Program-made: the position numbers and the translations under genes | DNA from: CAWBYL01 sp963793025 | GTDB lineage: Bacteria; Actinomycetota; Acidimicrobiia; Acidimicrobiales; Acidimicrobilacustridaceae | DNA: 64,000 nt | Assembly: GCA_963793025.1 (NCBI GenBank) | Contig: CAWBYL010000005.1 | Span: 186,001 to 250,000 of the forward strand | Reading direction: 5' to 3' | The notes under the pieces: model-generated | Told to the model about the DNA's origin: nothing | The model's database searches: none | What the model saw: the letters and a program-made list of their open reading frames with translations, nothing else | Shown here: one piece after another, positions 32,071-39,967 of the stretch | How positions within the stretch are numbered: position 1 is the first letter of the stretch | Layout of the letters: each line of letters begins with the position of its first letter

Positions 32071-33258
32071 ATGACCGAGCTCGGCTACCTCGCCTTCGAC
32101 GCGGACAACCACTACTACGAGGCCCTCGACGCCTTCACCCGCCACCTCGACCCCCGGACCGGACCCCGCACCATCCAGTGGGCGGAGATCAACGGTCGCC
32201 GGTACCACGTGGTCGGCGGGCAGGTCAGCCGAGCAGTCGTGAACCCGACCTTCGACCCCGTCTCGCCGCCCGGGGCGCTGAAGGACTACTTCCGCGGCAA
32301 TCCCAACGGCGATTCCCCGCTCGACCTGTTGAAGGTGCGTGAGCCGATCCGCCCGGCCTACCGGGACCGCGACGCCCGGGTGGCCACCCTCGACGAGCAC
32401 GGCCTGGAGAAGTGCTGGCTGTTCCCCACCCTCGGGATGATCTACGAGGAGCTCCTGAAGGGGGACCCGGGCGCCGTGCAGCTCGTGTTCACCGCGTTCA
32501 ACCGCTGGCTCGAGGAGGATTGGGGTTTCGCCTACCAGGATCGCATCTTCGCCTCCCCCTACATCAGCCTGGTCGACGTCGAGTGGGCCGTCGCCGAGCT
32601 CGAGTGGGCGCTCGACCACGGCGCCCGCACCGTGGTCATGCGCCCCGCCGCTCCCACCACCGAGCTCGGTCCACGGTCGCCGGCCGACCCGATGTTCGAC
32701 CCGTTCTGGGCTCTGGCCAACGAGGCCGGGATCACCGTGGTCGCCCACGCCGGCGACAGCGGCTACGGCTCCAACGGCTACGCCGACGACAAGGGCTTCT
32801 CGGCCAGCTTCACCACCGGCGGCCGCCCGCAGCCGATCAAGATGACGATGTTCGATCGGCCCATCGAGGACTTCCTCGCCTCGCTCATCTGCGACAAGCT
32901 CTTCGAGCGCTTCCCGAACGTGCGCGTCGCGTCGGTCGAGAACGGCTCGGGCTTCCTGCGCTCACTGCTCAAGAACGTGGACACGGTTGCGTCGAAGATG
33001 CCGGGCTGGTTCCACCAGCTCCCGTCGGAGACCTTCCGCCAGAACATCTGGATCAACCCGTTCTGGGAGGACGACCTCCACGAGGTCATCGAACTGATGG
33101 GCTCCGACCGGGTGATCTTCGGGTCCGACTGGCCCCACATCGAGGGCATGCCCGAGCCCCTCGACTACGCCGACGAGCTCAAGGACCTCTCCCCCGTGGT
33201 CCAACGACTCATCATGCGCGACAACGCCGAGGTGTTGAACGAGCGGCGCCCCGCCTAG
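32071..33258 (+). CDS. amidohydrolase family protein (amidohydrolase 2 type)
   Basis: A 395-residue TIM-barrel hydrolase or decarboxylase. The opening AFDADNHYYEALDAF has Asp and His in place of the usual HxH, later VVAHAGDSG gives a barrel histidine, and IFGSDWPHIEGMPEPLDY is the typical end strand of the ACMSD/amidohydrolase-2 group, which decarboxylate or hydrolyse aromatic or pyrone acids using zinc or manganese. Length is typical. There is no ribosome site, and a TAGATT box six bases upstream suggests leaderless transcription. Placed directly after paaX, it is probably a target of that regulator and may act on an aromatic-type acid. Confidence 0.82.
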   Translation: MTELGYLAFDADNHYYEALDAFTRHLDPRTGPRTIQWAEINGRRYHVVGGQVSRAVVNPTFDPVSPPGALKDYFRGNPNGDSPLDLLKVREPIRPAYRDRDARVATLDEHGLEKCWLFPTLGMIYEELLKGDPGAVQLVFTAFNRWLEEDWGFAYQDRIFASPYISLVDVEWAVAELEWALDHGARTVVMRPAAPTTELGPRSPADPMFDPFWALANEAGITVVAHAGDSGYGSNGYADDKGFSASFTTGGRPQPIKMTMFDRPIEDFLASLICDKLFERFPNVRVASVENGSGFLRSLLKNVDTVASKMPGWFHQLPSETFRQNIWINPFWEDDLHEVIELMGSDRVIFGSDWPHIEGMPEPLDYADELKDLSPVVQRLIMRDNAEVLNERRPA

Positions 33259-33295
33259 CCAGCCCGAGGGTCACAGGGATCCCGGGGCGGAGCAC

Positions 33296-33301
33296 TAGAT
33301 T
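33296..33301 (+). promoter_or_regulatory. candidate -10 box of the DUF2142 gene
   Basis: TAGATT lies about 45 bases upstream of the ATG at 33347, leaving a leader with an AGGAG ribosome site (33338-33342). Confidence 0.3.
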
Positions 33302-33346
33302 CGCGCCGGCCGTCCAACGCTGTCGCGTCGCCCGGCCAGGAGCGAC

Positions 33347-34807
33347 ATGTCCAAGCGGGGTCCAGAGCTGTTGGTGCTGGTGGTCGGCGGCATCGTCGGG
33401 CTGCTGCTCACGTTCCTCAGCCCACCCTGGGCGTCGGGCGCCGACGAAGCGACCCACTTCGCGCGGGCGCTGGACATGGCCCACGGCAACCTGTTCCCCG
33501 GCACCCACGATGGTCAGGTCGGGTCGCTGATCCCCAGCTCCTACACGCGGGACCAGAACCGCATCACCTCCAACTTCCTGGTCACGTCCCCCTGGGGCGG
33601 CGGCCTGCTGGGCGATCTCCTCGACAGCCACCCGAACTGGGACGACACCACCTTCATCGACACCCAGCCGACGACGGCGGCGACCCCGGTGGCGTACGGA
33701 CCGTCGGCGTTGGGCATGGTCATCCCCAACGCGGTGGGAGCGCCCGGTGTGGTGGTGGTCTGGTGCGGTCGCCTCGCCGACCTCCTCGTGTACCTGGCCC
33801 TGGCCGTGTTCGCCGTGCGGGCGGCGACGGCCTTTCGATGGACGCTGGCCCTGACCGCACTGTTCCCCCTCAACCTGGCGATCGGCGCGTCCGTCACCCC
33901 CGACTCGGTCACCGTCGGCGCCCTGCTGCTCGCGTTGGCGGTGTGGACGCGCGTCTGGCGCCCGGCCCCGGTTCCCGACGCCCCGGCGCGGCTCCACGCC
34001 AAGGAGGCCGACGCCGCCCTACCAGGGATGCGCCCGTGGTGGACGACCGCGTTGTGGGTCGGAGGTTCAGGCTTGCTGTTGGCCCTGGCCAAGCCGCCCT
34101 ACTTCCTCGTGCTGGCCGCCTTCCCTGCGCTGCTCCTCGTGCGGTGGCGTGACCTCCACGTGCGGGTCGCGGCGGCGGCCGCTTCTGGAGCGGCCCTCAT
34201 CGGGCTGGCCGTGACCCTGCTCACGACCTCCGGCACCTACCAGTCGGTCACGGTCGGCGCCTTCGACACGATCACCTACCAACCCGACGTGCAGCGCCAG
34301 CGGCTCCTCGACGACCCGTTCGGCTTCCTCGGCCGGGTCCTCGGCAACTGGTTCTCTTCCTTCCCGGATTCGGTGCAGCGGTGGACCCGCCAGCTCGGCT
34401 ACTGGCGGTCCGGGCTCCCGGAGTTCGTGCCGTGGCTGGTGCTGATCGCCTTCGTGGTGGCCGCCATGGTCCTCGACCGGGACGACCTGCTGGCCCTGCG
34501 CCGCCTGCCTCGAGCGATCTTCGCACTGGGGACGGCGGCACTGCTCCTGGTGCTCTACGTGTCGAGCTACATCTACTTCGACGACACCCTCGACGGGAAG
34601 CGGATGGGCAACCAGATCACCCGCTACGCCCTTCCGTTGTTCGGAATGGCGGTGATGGGCTGGGCGCCTCGCTGGCCGCTGCGCCCCAAGGTGCCCGATC
34701 CCCGTCTCAAGGTGGGGGCGTTGGCCACGGTGGTCGTGCTCGAGGGGGTGGCGGCCGGCGCCATCATCGTGACCTGGCTGTGGACCGGCATGGTGAAGCT
34801 CAGCTGA
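33347..34807 (+). CDS. DUF2142 family membrane protein
   Basis: A 486-residue polytopic membrane protein with about ten helices and a short N-terminus. The family hallmark is the acidic motif after the first helix, SPPWASGADEATHFARALDMAHG (key residues D33-E34-H37), resembling the DE-containing loop of dolichol-phosphate-type glycosyltransferases. Later come a Pro-Asp-Ser loop (TPDSVTVGALLLA) and an outer loop of about 100 residues. DUF2142 members are often found with cell-surface polysaccharide genes and may be GT-C-type enzymes. AGGAG precedes the ATG. The gene overlaps the convergent AlkB gene by eight bases. Confidence 0.75.
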   Translation: MSKRGPELLVLVVGGIVGLLLTFLSPPWASGADEATHFARALDMAHGNLFPGTHDGQVGSLIPSSYTRDQNRITSNFLVTSPWGGGLLGDLLDSHPNWDDTTFIDTQPTTAATPVAYGPSALGMVIPNAVGAPGVVVVWCGRLADLLVYLALAVFAVRAATAFRWTLALTALFPLNLAIGASVTPDSVTVGALLLALAVWTRVWRPAPVPDAPARLHAKEADAALPGMRPWWTTALWVGGSGLLLALAKPPYFLVLAAFPALLLVRWRDLHVRVAAAAASGAALIGLAVTLLTTSGTYQSVTVGAFDTITYQPDVQRQRLLDDPFGFLGRVLGNWFSSFPDSVQRWTRQLGYWRSGLPEFVPWLVLIAFVVAAMVLDRDDLLALRRLPRAIFALGTAALLLVLYVSSYIYFDDTLDGKRMGNQITRYALPLFGMAVMGWAPRWPLRPKVPDPRLKVGALATVVVLEGVAAGAIIVTWLWTGMVKLS

Positions 34808-35489
34808 TCGCTTCGTCCCCGGTCTCGGGCCCGCACGCCTCATCGGGCTCGGGCTCGTCGGGGTCCGGGTCGAATCCCCCCAGGGCCTCGACCCGGGGGC
34901 TCCAGCGCCACGAGACCGAGACCCGGGCCCCGGCGGCCGCCACCTTGGGCACGCCGTGCTCCCAGTCGAGCTGGCACCGCCCGCCCATGACCAACAGGTC
35001 ACCCGAGGCCGGGGCCACGTCGATCGACGGACCCCCACCGCGAGGTCGAAGGTGGAAGGGACGCCGGTCGCCCAGGGTGAGCACGGCCACGAGAGCCTCG
35101 TCGAGCTCCCGCAGCTCGCGGTCACGGTGCGGAGCCACGCTGTCGCGTCCGTCGCGGTAGTAGTTCAGGCCCGGCCCGCCGAACCGACGTCGGTAGCGGT
35201 CGACGAGCACGCGCCTCGCCTCGACCAGAACCGGATGGGGTGGGGCCACGTCGACCGCGAACCACCGCGACAGGCGGGGGTCGTCCAGGACCCGGTCGTA
35301 CATCCGCCGCCGGTGGCACCGCCAGTCGACCGACTCGATGAGAGAGGCGCACACCTCGTCGGCCCCGGCCAGGAAGCCCCGGGTCACGTCGACCCAGGAG
35401 GTGGGGTCGAGGTCGACGCGCTCGGTGGGGGCCTCGGGCACCGCCTCGGGTCCGCCGAGGGCGAAGAGGGATCCCTGCCACTGCGCCAT
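34800..35489 (-). CDS. alkB: AlkB-like 2-oxoglutarate/Fe(II) dioxygenase
   Basis: A 229-residue dioxygenase that in the family repairs 1-methyladenine and 3-methylcytosine in DNA by oxidative demethylation. Iron ligands are H121-R-D123 in VAPHRD and H178 in LDWEH; 2-oxoglutarate-binding arginines are in ARVSVSWRW near R189 and R195. NYYRDGRDS is the strand typical of AlkB. Start ATG 35489 fits a TACGGT box six bases upstream; an alternative start at 35510 would extend by seven residues. It overlaps the convergent DUF2142 gene at the 3' end. The symbol follows the domain family; orthology to E. coli AlkB is inferred. Confidence 0.8.
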   Translation of the reverse strand: MAQWQGSLFALGGPEAVPEAPTERVDLDPTSWVDVTRGFLAGADEVCASLIESVDWRCHRRRMYDRVLDDPRLSRWFAVDVAPPHPVLVEARRVLVDRYRRRFGGPGLNYYRDGRDSVAPHRDRELRELDEALVAVLTLGDRRPFHLRPRGGGPSIDVAPASGDLLVMGGRCQLDWEHGVPKVAAAGARVSVSWRWSPRVEALGGFDPDPDEPEPDEACGPETGDEAIS

Positions 35490-35495
35490 CCCTCC

Positions 35496-35501
35496 ACCGT
35501 A
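35496..35501 (-). promoter_or_regulatory. candidate -10 box, leaderless promoter of alkB
   Basis: On the minus strand TACGGT, six bases, then the ATG at 35489. Confidence 0.4.
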
Positions 35502-35534
35502 GCTGAACACCTGTTCGGTGCGGTGGGTCGAGGG

Positions 35535-36695
35535 TCAGGCGGGCGCCGGCTCGGCGCGGCGGGAGAGGGCCTCCACCAACGCTCCCACCCCGATGCACCA
35601 CATCAGCTCGACGGGGGTGCGGAGCCGGGGGGGCGATGCGAAGGCGATGGTGACCACGAAGAAGTAGAGCGCCACCAGGCCGGCCAGGCCCACGAGAGCC
35701 TCCCGCCGGCGCAGGATCAGGGCGACGGTGCCCAGCACGGCGAAGGGGTAGAACGCCCACAGCGTCCAGTCCCGGACCGTCTCCGAGCGCCCGTCGATCC
35801 GGTCGGCGTAGTCGTTGGAGCTGCGGTTGAACTCGAAGTAGTCGCGAACGTTCCCCCCGACGACCTGGGCGACGACGGCGGGGTCCTCACGGATGTTGTC
35901 GACGGCGATGCCCCGCAGCACCGTGTCCCACCGCACCTCGTTGAACTGGGCCAGGCGCACGTTGCGGTCGTCGAAGCGCGCGTCCTCGTTGGGGTCGATG
36001 AAGTGTCCGTCGTCGGTGGCCGCCTTCGAGTACTTGGCACTGAGGTTGAAGCCGTTGGACGTCACGAACACGGGCTCGCCGAGCTGGATCCAGTTGCGCA
36101 CCATCCAGCCCCCCATGAACACCCCCACGATCACGGAGAAGCCGAGCGCGGCCCGCCATCCGGTGCGCCATCCGAGGCGGTGCCACAGCCACACGGCCAG
36201 CACGACCACCAGGAACTGGGCGCTCGGCCGGGTGAGCACCAGGGCCCCGCACGCCAACCCCGCCGCCCACCAGTTGCGCTCCATCAAGAACCACAGCACC
36301 ACCACGAGCAGCAGCATCGACAGCGTGTCGCTGAGGGGGTAGGTGTCGTTGCCCAGGAAGTTGGGGATCACCGACGTGAGCAGGGCGGCGACGATCGCCG
36401 CCCTCGGCCCGACGTGGCGACGCACGAGGAGGTAAACCCCTACGACGACGAGCACGCCGAACCCCACGTTCAGGAAGCGGGCGGCCTGATAGGACGCTCC
36501 GGTCACGCTGAACAGCAGAGCCAGGACCCCCGGGTAGCCGGGCGGTCGGAAGGCGGTGGCGTGCAGGTACAGCTGCGGGAAGGTGTCCACGTAGCCCCGG
36601 CCCTCGGAGAGCACCCGACCGAGGTCCATGTACTGGATGGCGTCGCTGCGGGGCGGGGTGTTCCAGGTGAACCCGAACAGGTACACCAGGCGCAC
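35535..36695 (-). CDS. GT-C-type membrane glycosyltransferase-like protein
   Basis: A polytopic membrane protein (386 residues from GTG 36695) of the ArnT/PMT-like GT-C group. After the first helix it has TPPRSDAIQYMDLGRVL with the acidic residues expected in the first outer loop, then FRPPGYPGVLALLF and about nine helices. The first membrane helix is cut by this start: in-frame codons continue upstream without a stop to CTG 36800, which overlaps the preceding gene's TGA as CTGA and would add a complete first helix (SVALVAGFAALVRLVYLFGF). No ATG, GTG or TTG lies in between. The protein probably transfers a sugar from a polyprenyl-phosphate carrier outside the membrane. Confidence 0.7.
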   Translation of the reverse strand: MRLVYLFGFTWNTPPRSDAIQYMDLGRVLSEGRGYVDTFPQLYLHATAFRPPGYPGVLALLFSVTGASYQAARFLNVGFGVLVVVGVYLLVRRHVGPRAAIVAALLTSVIPNFLGNDTYPLSDTLSMLLLVVVLWFLMERNWWAAGLACGALVLTRPSAQFLVVVLAVWLWHRLGWRTGWRAALGFSVIVGVFMGGWMVRNWIQLGEPVFVTSNGFNLSAKYSKAATDDGHFIDPNEDARFDDRNVRLAQFNEVRWDTVLRGIAVDNIREDPAVVAQVVGGNVRDYFEFNRSSNDYADRIDGRSETVRDWTLWAFYPFAVLGTVALILRRREALVGLAGLVALYFFVVTIAFASPPRLRTPVELMWCIGVGALVEALSRRAEPAPA

Positions 36696-36796
36696 GAGCG
36701 CGGCGAAGCCGGCGACCAGCGCGACCGACCAGCGGGTGGCGGCCCAGCGGTCGATGCGGGCGGGCCAGGAGGCGTCGGGCTCCGCTCGGGTGTCGC

Positions 36797-38485
36797 TCAG
36801 CTGGTCGACGTCGCCACCTCGTCGCGCAGGGTCCGCTTGAGGATCTTCCCGGTGGCTCCGCGAGGGAGCGGCTGGTCACGCACGAACCAGCGGGTGGGAA
36901 CCATGAACGAGGCGATCCGCTCGGCGAGGAAGGCGTCCAGCTGGTCCGGGTCGAGGGAGGTGCCCGGCACCGGTTGCACCGCCGCCGCCACCTCCTCCCC
37001 GAGACGCTCGTGGGGGAGGCCGAACACCGCCGCTTCGTGCACGTCGGGGTGCTCGTAGATCGCCGCCTCGACCTCGGCGCAGTAGACGTTCTCCCCGCCC
37101 CGCAGGACCATGTCCTTGATGCGGTCGACGATGAAGACGAATCCGTCGCCGTCGAGGTAGCCCAGATCGCCGGTGCGGAACCAACCGTCGGTGAATGCTT
37201 CGGCGGTGGCCTCGGGCTGGTTCCAGTAGCCCCGGATCAAGATGGCCCCGGCCAGCTGGATCTCCCCGATCTCTCCCGGCGCCAGCACCTGGCCGGCCGG
37301 GTCGACGACCCGTATCTGGGCGATCGGGATCAGGCGGCCCGAGCTCGCCGGGTGGGCCAGGTAGTCGTCGCCCATGTGGCTCGGGCCGAAGCCGTTGGTC
37401 TCGGTGAGGCCGTACCCCAGGATGGGATGGCCGTGGCCACCGAAGGACCCTTCGATGCGGCGGACCAGCTCCGGGGCCATCGGGGCCCCGCCCCCTCCGA
37501 CCTGGGCCAGGGTGGAGGTGTCCCGGCGGGCGAAGTCCGGGTGGGCGAGCAGGTCCTGGGCCATCGTGGGCACACCGATGAAGCTGGTCACCCGCTCCCG
37601 CTCGATGAGCTCCAGGGCCCGTCCCGCGTCCCACCGCTGCATCATGACCAGCCGGGTGCCCGTGATCGCGGAACCGAGCATCACCGGCACCGAGCCGGTG
37701 ACGTGGAACAGCGGCACGACCAGGATGAAGCAGGCGGGCACGGCGGTGTCGGCCGGGGGGACGGTGCTCTCCGATCGGAGACCCTCGACCAGGGACCGAC
37801 AGGCGAAGCCCATCAACGCCGACAGCACGGCCCGATGGGTCGACACCGCGCCTTTGGGATGGCCGGTGGTGCCCGAGGTGTAGAGGATGGTGGCGTCGTC
37901 GTCGGGGGCGATCGCGACCTGCGGCATCGCCGCCCCCGGCACCACGACGTCGTCGAGGTGGTCGCACCCGTCGGGGAGCTCGCCCGTGGCCCGCACGGCG
38001 AGCCCGTGCACCCCCAGCTCGGCCAGCCGGATCCCGATGCGGTCGATGCGGGTCTGGTCGGCCACCAACACGACGGTCCCGGAGTCGACCAGCCCGTACT
38101 CGATCTCCGGTCCGGTCCACCACGCGTTGAGCGACACCACGACCGCGCCGATGGAGGTGACCGCGGCATAGGTCATCACCCACTCGGGGAGGTTGCGCAT
38201 GCCGATCGCCACCCGGTCACCCCGGGCGACACCGCAGTGGTCGACGAGGGCGGCGGCGATGGCGTCGGTCCGGGCCATGAACTCGGGGAACGTCCAGCGC
38301 TCGTCCTCGAAGACCAGGTAGACGTCGTCGGGTCGGGCCCGCAGCGTGTCCCACAGGTCCCGCAGCGACGGAGGGGTGCCGGCGAAGACGGTCGCGGTGC
38401 GCCCGAGGACGTCGGCCTCGCCGAGCTCGAACGGTGCCCCAGGGCCGGTGAGCGCGGCCACGGCCTGGTCGAACGTCAGCGCCAC
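36797..38485 (-). CDS. AMP-dependent acyl-CoA synthetase/ligase
   Basis: A 562-residue adenylate-forming ligase. Motifs are ILYTSGTTGHPKGAVSTH (A3), YGLTETNGF (A5), FRTGDLGYLDGDGFVFIVDR (A7/A8) and PRGATGKILKR with the terminal catalytic lysine (A10). It resembles fatty-acyl-CoA ligases for long-chain or branched acids. GTG 38485 is chosen because AGGAGG sits six bases upstream; a reading from 38590 would add 35 improbable residues. It is upstream of the glycosyltransferase-like gene on the same strand, with the stop overlapping a possible CTG start. The pairing suggests no clear pathway. Confidence 0.88.
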   Translation of the reverse strand: MALTFDQAVAALTGPGAPFELGEADVLGRTATVFAGTPPSLRDLWDTLRARPDDVYLVFEDERWTFPEFMARTDAIAAALVDHCGVARGDRVAIGMRNLPEWVMTYAAVTSIGAVVVSLNAWWTGPEIEYGLVDSGTVVLVADQTRIDRIGIRLAELGVHGLAVRATGELPDGCDHLDDVVVPGAAMPQVAIAPDDDATILYTSGTTGHPKGAVSTHRAVLSALMGFACRSLVEGLRSESTVPPADTAVPACFILVVPLFHVTGSVPVMLGSAITGTRLVMMQRWDAGRALELIERERVTSFIGVPTMAQDLLAHPDFARRDTSTLAQVGGGGAPMAPELVRRIEGSFGGHGHPILGYGLTETNGFGPSHMGDDYLAHPASSGRLIPIAQIRVVDPAGQVLAPGEIGEIQLAGAILIRGYWNQPEATAEAFTDGWFRTGDLGYLDGDGFVFIVDRIKDMVLRGGENVYCAEVEAAIYEHPDVHEAAVFGLPHERLGEEVAAAVQPVPGTSLDPDQLDAFLAERIASFMVPTRWFVRDQPLPRGATGKILKRTLRDEVATSTS

Positions 38486-38655
38486 GAACTCCCTCCTGGC
38501 CTCGGTGAAGGGTCTGAGCGTAGGGCAGCGCTGACCCGGTCGTGAACCGGTCCGCGGCGTCGTCGATCGACCCGGGCGGTGATCCCTCAAGTGCGGGCGA
38601 TCGTCGGCCGATGTACCGGCAGGTCGGCCACCGGGTCGGTCCGTGCGGAGAGGCC

Positions 38656-39954
38656 ATGGCCACCAGTCCCACTGACGTCGCCCACGTCCTGCGCCGCGCC
38701 GGTTTCGTGGCCACCCCGGCGCGCATCGCCGAGCTGGCGCCCCTGGATCGGCCCGCCCTGGTCGAGGCCGTCCTCGACACCACCGATGCCCCGCCGGCGG
38801 TGGCGCCCCCCGCCCTGGTCGACCCCGCCCTCAGCGAGTACCAGAAGTGGGTGGCCACGACCCAGTGGTGGCTCGACCGCATGGCCACGGCACCGGCGCC
38901 GGTCGTGGAGAAGATGACCCTCTTCTGGCACGGCCACTTCGTCTCGGGCCAGGGCAAGGTCTTCCACATGCCGTCGATGTACGCGCAGAACGCGCTGTAC
39001 CGGTCGAAGGCGCTCGGTGACTTCCAGTCGCTCACCCAGACCATGGCCCTGCAGCCGGCCATGCTCGACTACCTCGACAACGCCCGGAACCGCGTCGGCG
39101 GTCCGAACCAGAACTTCGCCCGGGAGCTCATGGAGCTGTTCACCCTGGGCGTGGGGACCTACAGCGAACCCGATGTGGACGCCTCCTCGGCGGCGTGGAC
39201 GGGTTACGGCCTGGACTACGACACGTGGACCTACGTCTACCGCCCGTCCTGGCACGACGGTGGCCAGAAGACCTTCATGGGCGTGACCCGGGCGTGGACG
39301 GGACCGGAGATCATCGACCACCTCCTCACCGACGCCACGACCCGTCCCATCGCCGGTCGGTTCATCGCCCGGAAGGTGTGGACCTACCTCGCCCATCCCA
39401 ACCCGTCGCCGACGCTGGTCAACGAGCTGGGGGCAGGCTTCGCCTCCGATCTCAACGTGAAGAACCTGCTGCGGGCGGTGTTCCTGCGCCCGGAGTTCTG
39501 GACCGACGCCGCCCGCCTCGGCCTGGTCCGCTCGCCCATCGAGTGGGTCGTCGCGGTGATGAGGGCGACCGGGCTGAACGCAGCCACGGCCAACCCCCAG
39601 TGGTGGCTCGGCGCCATGGGCCAGTCCCCCTTCGATCCCCCGAACGTCTCCGGTTGGCGGTCCAACGGTTACTGGATCTCGTCGAGCGCGGCGGCGGCCA
39701 AGGCGGCCTTCGCCCGCTACGTCACGTGGCGAGCCATGGATGCCGGTGTGCTGGCCGACGTGAGCAGCCTCACCCCGGCCGCCGCCGTACAGGCCGCCTT
39801 CGACCTCTGCCAGCTGGATCGGGCCACCGCTCACACCCGCAGCACGCTGGAGGCCTTCGTGGCGGCCCAGCGCAGCGTTCCCGGCCAGTCGTGGGCCGTG
39901 CGCCCGAACCTGCTGACTCTCGTGCTCCTGACGCCGGAGATGCAGCTCGCATGA
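38656..39954 (+). CDS. DUF1800 domain-containing protein
   Basis: A 432-residue protein of the DUF1800 family. Landmarks are DVAHVLRRAGFVATPARIAEL at the N-terminus, PVVEKMTLFWHGHFVSGQGK, NFARELMELFTLGVG and DPPNVSGWRSN near the C-terminus; ARELMELFTLG and the WHGHF blocks are diagnostic. Function is unknown; members are regularly encoded beside DUF1501 proteins, as here, and are thought to act in the envelope. A GGAGAGG site is just before the ATG at 38656. The following DUF1501 gene starts 13 bases after its stop, so the two form an operon. Confidence 0.85.
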   Translation: MATSPTDVAHVLRRAGFVATPARIAELAPLDRPALVEAVLDTTDAPPAVAPPALVDPALSEYQKWVATTQWWLDRMATAPAPVVEKMTLFWHGHFVSGQGKVFHMPSMYAQNALYRSKALGDFQSLTQTMALQPAMLDYLDNARNRVGGPNQNFARELMELFTLGVGTYSEPDVDASSAAWTGYGLDYDTWTYVYRPSWHDGGQKTFMGVTRAWTGPEIIDHLLTDATTRPIAGRFIARKVWTYLAHPNPSPTLVNELGAGFASDLNVKNLLRAVFLRPEFWTDAARLGLVRSPIEWVVAVMRATGLNAATANPQWWLGAMGQSPFDPPNVSGWRSNGYWISSSAAAAKAAFARYVTWRAMDAGVLADVSSLTPAAAVQAAFDLCQLDRATAHTRSTLEAFVAAQRSVPGQSWAVRPNLLTLVLLTPEMQLA

Positions 39955-39967
39955 GGACGGAGCAGCC

